Below are positions 21,105 through 31,235 of a stretch of DNA of 64,000 nt, piece after piece (positions within the stretch are counted from its first letter, which is position 1; the number at the start of each line of letters is the position of its first letter). The translations under genes were made by a program, and so were the position numbers. Under the pieces are notes generated by a model. That model was given only the letters and a program-made list of their open reading frames with translations, was not told where the DNA came from and searched no databases. The stretch comes from Limnomonas spitsbergensis (lineage: Eukaryota; Chlorophyta; Chlorophyceae; Chlamydomonadales), in assembly GCA_037349105.1 (NCBI GenBank), contig JAYJMM010000081.1:1860001-1924000 (forward strand), written 5' to 3'.

Positions 21105-24100
21105 ATGGGCCAGGAAGAGGACGCGAAGAAGATCCCGATTACTGTCATTACAGGGTTCCTGGGAGCCGGCAAGACCACTCTAGTGAACTACATCCTGACT
21201 GCTAAGCATGGCAAGAAAATCGCAGTCATCGAGAACGAGTTCGGTGAGCCCCCCCTCTTGCCACGAGCACCCCCTTGCCACGAGCACTCCCTTGCCACGG
21301 GCACCCTCTTGCCACGGGCAGCCCCCCGAAAACGAATTTGTGCAACGAGGCGAATGGCCGCGAATAAGATCTAAAGCTAGTATTTATCGCAGGTGAGATC
21401 GGCATTGATGACGCGCTCGTCATGGAGACGAAGGAGGAAATCTTCGAGATGAACAACGGCTGCATCTGCTGCACTGGTGCGCCTTATAGAGACCGCAGAA
21501 CCCGCACCTTTCCCCAACAAGCGCTGCAGAAATTGGGGACCTGCTTGCCTGGAAAGAATGCTCGTTTATACCCTGCCCCACAACTTCCTCATGCCAATGT
21601 CAAACATGCTCCCATGCGTCCGCAAGAGCATGGCAGTTGTGCAACCACATGTCAGCTGCTACATGGCATGTGGAGTCTAGCCTTGTGTTTGTAACTCATT
21701 TAATCTGTGGCCCCTGCTTTCCGTGACTTACCCTTCTGAAGCTTTACATTTTGACACTTGTCTGATCCTATCACCCCTGGCCTGCCGTTTTGTCACATGT
21801 GCTGCATTTTGACACCCGTCTGACCCTACTACCCCTGCCGTTTTTTCATATGCGCCGTGTTGTGACACTCTTTCGACCCTACTACCCCTGCCGCGTCCAT
21901 AGTCCGCGGTGACCTCATTCGCATCCTCAACAAGCTGATCAAGCGCCGTGACAAGCTAGACGCGATCATGATCGAGACCACCGGCCTAGCCAACCCTGCC
22001 CCCGTGATCCAGGTATATCACACTTTCTGTTAGGTGTAATCCGCATTTACAGCTGTATATTTTAGCCACAGGGTCAGGGCCAGTCTGCCCTCGATATCCA
22101 GGTACATTTCTGTTGATTTCAGTGCGCTCCAGACCTCTTTGACAGGCTGTGGGGCAGGCACCGTTGGGCTGATGGGGGGGGGAGGCCTGGACCAGCCTAC
22201 GGCCGGGATGCTTAAGCAGCAAGCACCTTGCCTGTTTGGCTGCGGCCCGTGATGTAGCTGAATTGTAGCTGAAACAACCTTAAATAACCATTGCAGGATA
22301 TGCACTCGGATCCAGCCATCTCGACCCTCTCTCAACGCACCCTGCCCCCCCCCCCCCTCTCTTTTTGAATCCTTATCAAGTTGTCTCTGTGGATGACAAT
22401 ATCAAAGGTCTGTGTTTGCAATGTGGAATCTCGGCACATCATACACCCTACCCGACCCTTTCTCAATGCTCCCTGCCCTTGCCCCCTATTTTGGAATCCT
22501 CGAAATCCTGCTCTTAGCAACCTATTTAGGACGCTCTCTGTGGATGGCCCTAGCAAAGGTCTGCACTTGCTGCAAGACGTGTTCACAATGGTGGACTACC
22601 AGCACAACATGCACACCATCAGACCCCTATTCAATGCTCCCTGCCTCCCCCCTCTTTTGGAATCCTTGTCCATCCTGGGCTTTGCAACCTGTTACAGACG
22701 TTCTCTGTGGATGGCCCTAGCAAAGGTCTGTGCCTGCTGCAAGACGTGTATACAATGGTGGACTACCAGCACAACATGCACACCATCAGACCCCTATTCA
22801 ATGCTCCCTGCCTCCCCCCTCTTTTGGAATCCTTGTCCATCCTGGGCTTTACAACCTGTTCCAGACGTTCTCTGTGGATGGCCCTAGCAAAGGTCTGTGC
22901 CTGCTGCAAGACGTGTATACAATGGTGGTCTCCCAGCATATCATGCACACCATCTGACCCCTTGTCAACGCTCTCGCCCTTCCCCCCTCTTTTCGAATCC
23001 TTGTCAATCCTGCGCTTTGCAACCTGTTTCAGACGTTCTTTGTGGATGACGATATCAAGGATGCTTGCCTCCTGGATGCGGTGTTGACGGTTGTGGACAC
23101 CAAGCACATCATGCTGCACTTGGACGATGTCAAGCCTGACGGAGTGGTCAATGAAGCAGGTGGGAGGGGGGGGGGGGGAGGGGAGAGGGGGGAAGGGTGC
23201 CTGACTGTTAGGTAGATAATGTCAAGCCTGACGGAGTGGTCAATAAAGCAGGTGAGAGGAGAGGGAGGGGGAAGGGGAGGGGAGGGGAGAGGGGGGAGGG
23301 TGCCTGACACACTGTTAGGTAGATGATGTCAAGCCTGACGGAGTGGTCAATGAAGCAGGTGAGAGGAGAGGGAGGGGGAAGGGGAGGGGAGGGGGGGGAA
23401 GGGTGCCTGACACACTGTTAGGTACATGATGTCAAGCCTGACGGAGTGGTCAATGAAGCAGGTGAGAGGAGAGGGAGGGGGAAGGAGAGGGGAGGGGAAG
23501 GGTGCCTGACACACTGTTAGGTAGATGATGTCAAGCCTGACGGAGTGGTCAATGAAGCAGGTGAGAGGAGAGGGGAGGGGAGGGGAGAGGGGGGGAGGGT
23601 GCCTGACACACTGTTAGGTAGATGATGTCAAGCCTGACGGAGTGGTCAATGAAGCAGGTGAGAAGGGGAGGGGAGGGGAGGGGAGAGGGGGGGAGGGTGC
23701 CTGACACACTGTTAGGTAGATGATGTCAAGCCTGACGGAGTGGTCAATGAAGCAGGTGAGAAGGGGAGGGGAGGGGAGGGGGGAGGGGGGAAGGGTGCCT
23801 GACACACTGTTAGGTAGATGATGTCAAGCCTGACGGAGTGGTCAATGAAGCAGGTGAGAAGGGGAGGGGAGGGGGGGGGAGGAGACTAGGGGAGGGGAGG
23901 GGACTAGGGGAGGGGGGGAGGACTAAGGGAGGGGGAGGGGACTAGGGGAGGGGAGGGGGGGGAGGGGACCAGGGGAGGGGGAGGGGGAGGGGGAGGGGGA
24001 GGGGGAGGGGAGGGGCCTTTGCCTACCCTGAATCCTGAGTGTAGGAGGCTGCCTCAATGTCTGGGGTCCTCAACGTCTTCCCTTTTCTCCCGTCTTGACA

Positions 24101-25568
24101 CCACAGTGCAGCAGGTGGCCTTTGCCGACAAGATCCTGCTGAACAAGCTGGACCTGGTGACGGAGGAGCAAAAGACGGATGTCATCAAGAGAATCAAGGT
24201 GGGGGGGGGGGTTAAAATGGGGGCTGGAGCAGGGTAGCTAAAACCTGTAGGTGTTATGGAGCAGGGCAGCCAGAACCTGCAGGGGTTATGGAGCAGGGTA
24301 GCCAGAACCTGCAGGGGTTATGGAGCAGGGTAGCCAGAACCTGCAGGGGTTATGGAGCAGGGCAGCCAGAACCTGCAGGGGTTATGGAGCAGGGCAGCCA
24401 GAACCTGCAGGGGTTATGGAGCAGGGTAGCCAGAACCTGCAGGGGTTATGGAGCAGGGCAGCCAGAACCTGCAGGGGTTATGGAGCAGGGCAGCCAGAAC
24501 CTGCAGGGGTTATGGAGCAGGGCAGCCAGAACCTGCAGGGGTTATGGAGCAGGGTAGCCAGAACCTGCAGGGGTTATGGAGCAGGGCAGCCAGAACCTGC
24601 AGGGGTTATGGAGCAGGGTAGCCAGAACCTGCAGGGGTTATGGAGCAGGGCAGCCAGAACCTGCAGGGGTTATGGAGCAGGGTAGCCAGAACCTGCAGGG
24701 GTTATGGAGCAGTGTGGGGGTGGCATCAGTACTGACACCAGGCAAGCGGTCTCGCGCACAAGGCGCTATGTGAGTGAGTGCTCGTCAGACCCCCTTTTGC
24801 AGGCTGCTGGTCAGCCGTCCTGGGCCGATGGGGTCCAAACCTTGACCTGGTCCCGCACTCCGTGGTCCAAGCAGCAGGTACCTTGCTGCACCAGGACTCC
24901 CTGGCTGTAGCTAACCAGCAAGGGAAGCCTGGTGGCTGAGGTGTGGCAGATGTTGCTGAGTTGTGGCTGATGCAGCTGAGGTGTGGCTGATGTAGCTGAG
25001 GTGTGGCTGATGTAGCTGAGTTGTGGCTGATGTAGCTGAATTGTGGCTGATGTAGCTGTGGTGTGGCTGATGTAGCTGAGGTGTGGCTGGGGCATCATGG
25101 AAAGGGCAATGGCAGGGATGGCGCCGCTTTTTGCCCTTTCAGCTATCTCGCGACAGGATCTTGGCAAAGCCCTGCTTCATCAGCATGTTCTTTTATGGAG
25201 AAAATGTACAGTCTGATTGTACCGCTGTCGCAGCAGCTCACTTCTGCTTTGCTGTCCCTCATTCCTTCCTGCAGGAACATCGACAAGACCGCCTCTCACA
25301 ATGCTGATGTTTCGGCTGCTGCTGCTGCCGATGCTGCTGTTGTTGCTGTTGCTGTTGTTGCTGCTGTTGCTGCCCCTCATTCTTTGCTGCTTTTCGTCCC
25401 ACCTTCCAGGCCTTCAACAAATATTATATACGAAATATTATCAACAAACAAAAAACGCCCAAAACGAGATCCCGACCCGTAGGATCATAATCCAAGGGCG
25501 CTGAGGTCATTGAGTGCATCCAGACACGTTGCTGCTGCTGCTGCTGTTGTTGCTGTTGCTGTTGTTGC

Positions 25569-25600
<32 letters not shown>

Positions 25601-28600
25601 TTGCCCCTCATCCTGTTGCTGCCTTTCCATTCCCACCTGCCAGGCCATCAATAAGGGCATTGAGGTCATTGTGTGCATCCAGAGGTCCAGACACGCGGTG
25701 TTGCCTCACACGTTGCAGTTGCTGTTTCTCTTCATGTTGCTGCTTCTCATTTTGTTGCAGCTGCTGTTTCTCATTATGGTGTTGCCCCTCATCCTGTTGC
25801 TGCCTTCCATTCCCACCTGCCAGGCCATCAACAAGGGCGTGGAGGTCATTGAGTGCATCCAGACACGCGTGGACATTGATCGGCTGCTGGGCATCAACGC
25901 CTTCAGCCTTGATAAGCTGCTGGCTGAGGACCCGGACTTCCTGGTAAGAGAATGGATCATAGGGTTGACAAAGGGGCTGCTTGTATTCATGGGGTTGGCA
26001 GAGGGATGTAATTAGGACAGCTTTAAGTGGACATTGATAAGCTGCTGGCTGAGGACCCGGACTTCCTGGTAAGAGGATGGATCATGGTATTCGCGTAGCT
26101 TAGTATGCATGGGGTTGTCAAACGGATGTATTTAGTTGGGACAGCTTTTAAGTGGTCATGGATCATTGGATATGCTGCTGGCTGTGGATCTGGACTACCT
26201 GGTGAGAAGGTGGATGTTATTGAGTTGAAAAAGGGATGTATTTTCGTCGGCTTCAGGTGGACATTTGAAGGCTGTGGATTGAAGATCCGTGCTTTCTGGT
26301 AGGAGAATGGATAAATGGCAGTGGAGGGTTCAGGCTTGCCGTAAATTTGATTTGCCTTCCCTCAGGTACAAAAACACCGATCCTGTTGATGCTGCCCTGA
26401 GGGCAAATTAACGACCAAAACTGTAAATTTCTGACTGAAAAGTGGTGTTGAGAGTGGTTCATGAGTATATTCGTGGATCCCTCAACCTCGGGCTAATTAT
26501 GAAGGAGGGCAAACCATATCTACGGTAGTCGCAAATAATAAAATATGGAGTTGAGATTAAACAGCATGGCACAGCATGGCACGGCTGTTGGCAGAATATC
26601 TTAGAGAGAAAGAAAGAAAGGCAGTATCATATACAGGAGATCCCAACCTCCTGGTAAAGGACGGGGGAAGGGCATGAAGACATAGGACAGATGATTAGAT
26701 ATAGGGAGTGCCTGCAGTACCCACTATTGAAGGCAAGTACTGCCAGCAGGGGGGAAATAAGTAGGAGGATGCACAGAGTGCCGGCAGCACACTCACTACG
26801 AAAGGGCTTTAAAAGGCTCACCTTGAGGCTGATAGAATCCTCGCAGCCTGCTTCCTAGTGCCTGCACGTCTCCTGCACCTCTGCCTTGCCCTCGCTTTGG
26901 CTACTCGCCTTCAATATCATCGCCCCTCACATGCTACATGCCCTCGCCCTCTCATCGCCCCCTCTCCTGCGCCTCGCCCTCGCCCTCCCACTGCAATCCT
27001 GCAGGACGAAAACAAGGAAATGCCACGACCACGCCGACCGCAAACTCGACTGTGGCCACAATCTTGGCATGTTTCTCCCCCCTGTCAATCCTCACCCCCC
27101 CTCCTGCAGGATGAAAACAAAGGAGGCCACGACCACCATGACCACGACCATGGTCACAAACACGATCACGGCCACGGCCACGAGCACGGCCACCCCGAGC
27201 ACGCCTGCGATTCAGACTGCCACGAGAACAAGGAGCACAAGTGTGACGACGCATGCCATGACCACGATCACGACCATGGCCATGCGCACAAGGAGGAGCA
27301 TAAGGGTCACGGCCACCACTTGGACCACAAGCATGACGACCGCGTCTCGTCTGTGGGCATCCAGATGGAGGGCTCGTGTGACATGGCCAAGCTGAACGAG
27401 TGGCTGTCAACGCTGCTGCAGGCGGGTCACTGGTTGGAGTGAGGGGTGTTGATTGGAGTGTGGGGTGGTGGTTGGAGTGTGAACCAATCGTTGTTGGAAA
27501 GCTGAATGGGTGGCTGTCTATGCTACTGCAGGCAGGTCACTGGGTAGCGGTGCTGGCTAGAGTGCGGGGTGGTGGTTGGAGTGTGAACCAATTGCACAAT
27601 TGTTGGACAGCTCAACGAGTGGTTGACCATGCCTTCATGTGCTCGGCAAGGGCTGAACTTGGTGTCCCCTCCCCCCTCCCTCCCCTGTCGCTTGCAAGCA
27701 GTCAGTTGGTTTGCTATGCCCTGTCTCTGCCATGGATCGTGGGGATGTAATTGTTGATAAAGTGTGACGTGTAACAGAAACATCTGTTACCTTAACCCTC
27801 AAGCCCCTGCGGGGCGTAGTTTTCTTTCTTTCTAGCAGGAGCATGTGGCATGGGCTCATGCCACATGGCCAAGCTAAAGATTGTCTCCAAGCTGCTGCAG
27901 CTATGTAATTGTTGGTGGGGATATAGGAAACAGAAACGCGCCTCTCAGGAGCTACACCCCAAATCTATGAAGTGCTGAACCTTTAACCATTTTCCTCTCA
28001 TACGTGAGGCCTTAACCCTGAACCCGTTGCCTCTCAGGAGTGAGGCCATAACCCTAAACCCTCTGCCCTGAACCCTGAACCCTTTGCCTCTCATGAGCAA
28101 GGCCTAGACCGGATAAGTGCTTTACCCTAAACCCTTTTTCTCTCTGGAGTGGAGCTTTAACCCTGAACCCTTTGCCTCAGCCTCACAAGAGCGAGGCTCG
28201 GATCTTTAAATTGCTGAACCCTTTTACTCTCTGGAGTGAGGTCCTAACCCTGAACTCTGAACCCTTTACCTCTCAGGAGCGCGGCCTGGACCTAACAATT
28301 TATGAACCCTCTTTCTCTCAGGAGCTAGGCCCTAACCCTGAACCCTGAACTCTAAACCCTTTGCCTCTCAGGAGCGAGGCCCGGACCTGTTTCGCTCCAA
28401 GGGGATCCTCTCAGTGGCCGGCACGGATGATAAGTGAGTCGGACGCCCGGTGCCCAATTAGTTTTAAATGGTTGAAGAATTCGGGCTTAGGGTTTAAATA
28501 TATGTTACAGGACGGCACACGTGACACTAGTGTGTGTGACAAAGAGTAGTGAACCCTTAGGTCATTGAAACGTTTCCCCTTGTAATCACACTCACTCGCC

Positions 28601-29413
28601 ATTGGCGCCGTCCTGCTGCAATAATTGAGAAATTGCTGCAGGATGGTGCCCATGACTCGTGGGCGAGCGAGTCAGTCAAACTGGGTACCTCTCAGGTAAC
28701 CACCCAGCTCTAGCTCTGAAACCATTTTGTGGAGCCACTACACCACCAGGGGTATCGCGATGCTGAAAGGAGACTGCGCTTCAACTACGTTCCGCACCTC
28801 CGCGCATCCTTACACAGTCAGTCAGTGTACCCTCTGATTACGAGTGAACATCAGACGGTCTAACTTGGACCTTCAGAAATTTTCAAGTAAGCAGGAGTAG
28901 TCTCACATCTGATCGATGTGCAGTGCCGGTGTGTCTGGTTTTAAATTTCAAACAGATTGCGTATTTTCTGGCATTTTTTGTTTCATTCCCTCAACCCCAA
29001 CCCCACTCGCCCCTTACCCTGCACATGCATGTCTTGCTTGTAACCAGCACAAGAAGTCGAGATGCTTTGCTCGTCATCTGACTCCAAATCAGGGTTACCG
29101 AGTACGGCCGTTTGGGTCCAAATCCCATACCGTTTACCGTATAGTATCCCCCCTGGCTCCCCCCCTTGCACCCCCCCTTGGCTCCCAAGTCCTCCACTCC
29201 CCTCTCCCCCCCCTTAATCCCTCCTCTCCCCTCGACGTTCACAGGCATGTCTTCCAAGGAGTGCACATGCTGCTTCAGTTCAGCAGCAGCGCCGACGGTG
29301 CGGGGCGGCCCTGGGGAGCGGACGAGAAGCGCGTGAACAAGCTTGTGTTCATTGGGAAGAACCTGAGCAGGGAGGAGCTGACAGCTAGCTTCAAGGCATG
29401 CTTGTCGCCTTGA
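21105..29413 (+). CDS. CobW/CBWD-family G3E GTPase with His-rich insert, probable zinc metallochaperone, 9 exons, complete
   Basis: Exons 21105-21243, 21393-21476, 21903-22012, 23033-23159, 24107-24198, 25824-25943, 27110-27421, 28372-28433, 29245-29413; 1215 nt, 404 aa, all phases consistent. Residues 17-24 are the P-loop [13 protein letters not shown] follows near 43-47; 70-73 is the metal-binding [12 protein letters not shown] (99-106) and NKLD (166-169) complete the GTPase. Residues about 229-295 (exon 7) are packed with His/Asp ([17 protein letters not shown], also HACDSDCHE). The CobW C-terminal domain includes [24 protein letters not shown] and [13 protein letters not shown]3E GTPases of this type deliver Zn or other metals to client enzymes. 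The N-terminus is short and lacks the CPELVPI motif by which animal ZNG1 binds METAP1, so the client may differ. Exon 7 ends at a GC donor (CAG/GCGGGT). The gene is divergent from AP-4 beta. Confidence 0.93.
21245..21325 (+). repeat. Short 18-20-bp repeat after CobW exon 1
   Basis: Four copies of CTTGCCACGAGCACCCC / CTTGCCACGGGCACCCT directly after the exon-1 donor (GTGAGC). It fills half of this 149-bp intron. Confidence 0.75.
22030..22340 (+). other. First part of CobW intron 3
   Basis: No repeats or coding signal that I can support. The region ends at a C-tract and then runs into the 167-bp exon-4-like repeats. Confidence 0.5.
22380..23032 (+). repeat. Four upstream copies (167-bp unit) of the 5' half of CobW exon 4
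   Basis: The true exon 4 starts at 23033. Before it come copies at about 22385 (short), 22530, 22698 and 22865, each with pyrimidine-CAG-like sequence then ACG-TTCTCTGTGGATGGCC, followed by about 75 nt resembling exon 4 (LLQDV-TMVD-QH-MHTI in place of [17 protein letters not shown]). The frame stays open over the exon-like part, so these are degenerate exon-half duplicates with their acceptors. Confidence 0.88.
23160..23865 (+). repeat. Seven downstream copies (about 100-bp unit) of CobW exon-4 3' edge with donor
   Basis: The last about 37 nt of exon 4 plus GTGAGA (GATGTCAAGCCTGACGGAGT, GGTCAATGAAGCAGGTGAGA) recur near 23217, 23323, 23424, 23524, 23621, 23716 and 23815, separated by G-rich tracts. 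Identity to the exon edge is almost perfect in most copies. Confidence 0.95.
23866..24020 (+). repeat. GGGGA-rich low-complexity tract
   Basis: Runs of AGGGGAGGGG and GACTAGGGGAGGG, then (GGGGGA)n, at the end of the exon-4-edge array in CobW intron 4. Confidence 0.85.
24205..24715 (+). repeat. 32-bp minisatellite, about 15 copies, after CobW exon 5
   Basis: Unit GTTATGGAGCAGGGCAGCCA then GAACCTGCAGGG. It begins just after the exon-5 donor (GTGGGG). The open frames reading QNLQGLWSR are artefacts. Confidence 0.92.
24935..25095 (+). repeat. 18-bp GTGGCTGATGTAGCTGAG repeat, about 8 copies
   Basis: Clean tandem 18-mer in CobW intron 5, shortly upstream of trinucleotide CTG/GTT tracts (25315-25380 and 25528-25622). 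Confidence 0.88.
25264..25823 (+). repeat. CTG/GTT tracts and upstream copies of CobW exon-6 acceptor edge
   Basis: The real exon 6 begins at 25824 (CCTGCCAG then GCCATCAACAAGGGCGTGG). A close copy sits at 25640-25690, another exon-internal fragment (GAGGTCATTGAGTGCATCCA) at 25503-25528, and weaker acceptor-plus-TTCAACAAAT at 25405. Between them lie (CTG)n/(TTG)n tracts that encode poly-Gln or poly-Ala shadow frames. Confidence 0.8.
25944..26320 (+). repeat. Three downstream copies of CobW exon-6 3' edge
   Basis: GCTGCTGGCTGAGGACCCGG, ACTTCCTGGTAAGAG at the true end (25943) recurs near 26037-26085, and in more diverged form near 26170-26210 and 26265-26305, each keeping a CTGGTAAG, CTGGTGAG or CTGGTAGG donor. 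Confidence 0.85.
26336..26529. mobile_element. Small TIR element (MITE-like), copy 1, in CobW intron 6
   Basis: About 190 bp with inverted ends: TTGCCGTAAATTTGATTTGCC at left and, inverted at right, TACCGTAGATATGGTTTGCC. A related copy lies at 37361-37560 with the same internal blocks (CTGACTGAAAA-TGG, GGATCCCTCAACC, GCTGCCCT-GGGCAAA). It has no coding capacity. I did not find clear target-site duplications. Confidence 0.65.
26530..27109 (+). other. Rest of CobW intron 6
   Basis: Contains a distant copy of the exon-6 edge near 26637-26660 and, at about 26995-27030, an upstream copy of the exon-7 acceptor edge (CTGCAG then GACGAAAACAAGGAAATGCC). Nothing else stands out. Confidence 0.55.
27505..27620 (+). 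repeat. Downstream copies of CobW exon-7 3' edge
   Basis: The exon-7 end (GAGTGGCTGTCAACGCTGCT, GCAG/GCGGGTCACTGG) is repeated at 27502-27545 as TGGGTGGCTGTCTATGCTACTGCAG/GCAGGTCACTGG-type sequence, and in fragments near 27610 and 27870-27900. The 27502-27545 copy again has GC, not GT, at the donor position. Confidence 0.75.
27930..28371 (+). repeat. About nine upstream degenerate copies of CobW exon-8 acceptor edge mixed with telomere-like heptamers
   Basis: Strings of the type CCTCTCAGGAGCGAGGCC, the acceptor plus first bases of exon 8 (real at 28372), recur every 40-60 bp, separated by CCCTAAACCCT- and CCCTGAACCCT-like sequence. Confidence 0.8.
28434..29244 (+). other. CobW intron 8
   Basis: About 0.8 kb with no array and no coding signal that I can support. 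Confidence 0.5.
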
Positions 29414-29720
29414 GGAACTGACCGCCAGCTCCAACGCTGCCTGTCTCCTCGACTTGTCGCCTTAGCCTAGGGAGGAATGAAGGAGAATCAACAAAGAGGA
29501 GGGAGAAGCCCTGAGAGGAGCTGACAGCTATAGCTTCAAGGCATGCATGTCGCCTTGAGGAGCCGACTGCCAATTTCTATGCTGCTTGTCACCTAGATTC
29601 ATCGTCTTAAACTAGGGTGGAGGGTCAACAGAGAGGAGGGAGGAGCCCTGGGAGGGGCTGACGGCTAGCTTCAAGGCATGCATGTCGCCCGAATTGCGTT
29701 CCGGTACGGTTGTATGCCGT
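29414..29720 (+). repeat. Two downstream copies of the CobW stop-codon region
   Basis: GAGGAGCTGACAGCTAGCTT-CAAGGCATGC, which ends the CDS, is repeated near 29516-29560 and 29647-29690 with the intervening AACAAAGAGGAGGGAG sequence, about 130-bp period. It would lie in the 3'UTR or just downstream. Confidence 0.8.
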
Positions 29721-31235
29721 GGTCAACATCGACCTTGGTGTCAACTCGGCTCCATGATGTTCTTCCACCGCGCTTGATGCGGGGCGTGACAACCAAGGTG
29801 GTGAAGTCTCTGAAGCGCGCCCATCGTCTTGATCTTGCACTCGTGTCCACACTTGCAGGTTTTAGCGAGAAAGGTGTCTGAAAGACTGTCCTATTCAATT
29901 ATCTTGAACGAGTGTTTGACAGATTGACAATTTTTTACCACAGCCCAAACCACTGAAGGCATCGCGGATGATCTCTTGTTGCTTGGGTATGCAAAATCCT
30001 GGGGATGGTTGGGTATACCGGTATTGTACACACTCTTTGAGCAGTGGCCGAGCATTCAGCAGGGCCCAGCGGGTATGCACCGTTATAAACTCTTTGAACA
30101 GGGCCCAGAGGTGTAACGTCATTGACCCTTTGAGTAAAGAAAGGCCGCCCTCGGAAGAAGCGCTTGGGGGTCTTACCCGGTGTCGCTCACCTGGCCAACG
30201 ACCCAGAGGTTGAGGGATCGAACCCGCCACACGATCCTCTCCCCCCCTGTCTAGAGTGCTGGTTCCATGTTCCTGCCCCCCTCACATAGGCTGCACCATG
30301 GTCCTGGCTGTGCATTGTGGATGGAATTGTGCCCAGTCCTTCCCTACCAGCCCCACGCGATCAGCAGGGCCCAGCAGGTATGCATCGTCCACTAAGATAT
30401 TGGCGGGATATTGAGCACAGGGCCCATACGTACAACGTCATTGACTGCTTAATTTAACCAGTCAGTGACGTTACACCTCTGGGCTTCAGGCGACTGGGAG
30501 GGAAACCTCAGGCACCCCGCCACCGAGGGGAAGTATGAACTAGGTCAATAACATTACACCTCTGGGCCCTGCTCAAAAAGGCTCAGCCGCGTGGGCGCCT
30601 AGCTAATATTATTTCTAACCAGTGGTGCCTCCGGGCAACTGGCCGTGATGGTGGCAATTGTGGCTGAAGCTCCCTGGACTAATAATCGATCATATCATTG
30701 TAAATGACGTTACACCTCTGAGTGTTAAATAAACTCGACCACTTAGTGTTTGGCGGGTGAACTTGATATCCTTTCTTTCCACTTGTGCTTTCTCTCCTGA
30801 CTTTCCTGGCTGGTTTTTTGTTTGCCGACGTGGCCGAGCTTCATTTCAGCACGGCCCACAGGTTTAGAACAGTGCATACCCGCTGGGCCCTGCTGAACGC
30901 TCGGACACGTGGGGCTTGTGGGGATCGACGGCCCACAGGCGTAACGTCACTAATATGCACCAGGCTCTAAGAGCCGCCTTAAGGCAGGATGTATCTGGAA
31001 TTATAAATGGTGTCAAACACAGTCGGCCTAGCCCAGCAGCCCGCCAGTCCAGCCTGTCCCAGTGTCCCACAGCCTACTGAGCTTCAGCTCTTGCCCGAGT
31101 TCAGCCCTAACTCGAGTCCAGCTGGCCAGATCCATACCCCCTATATTTTTTTAATTGTGTACCTACTGGCAGTGAGCTGAAAGCGATTGGTACTTGAACC
31201 TTGAACAGTCAATAACGTTACACCTCTGGGCCCGC
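29721..31235. repeat. Intergenic patchwork of retroelement-tail fragments
   Basis: Short copies of the tail GGGCCCAGAGGTGTAACGTC-ATTGA occur at about 30100-30122 (+), 30450-30482 (-), 30545-30600 (-), 30700-30720 (-) and a variant at 30930 (+). A second repeat family (GGTTCCATGTTCCTGCCCCC ... CAGCAGGGCCCAGC-GGTATGCA) covers 30250-30390, with end fragments near 30040-30080 and 30875-30915. No host gene was recognised. Confidence 0.75.

Noticed and set aside
24288..24773. Frames of 65-121 codons reading QNLQGLWSR repeats
   Set aside because: 32-bp minisatellite in CobW intron 5.
25315..25622. Poly-Gln/poly-Leu coding region from CTG/GTT tracts
   Set aside because: Lies between CobW exons 5 and 6, which join in phase without it; family alignment needs no insert.
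30180..30240. tRNA or tRNA-derived SINE (GGGTTCGATCCC, B-box-like on minus)
   Set aside because: No A-box at the right distance and no cloverleaf can be drawn.
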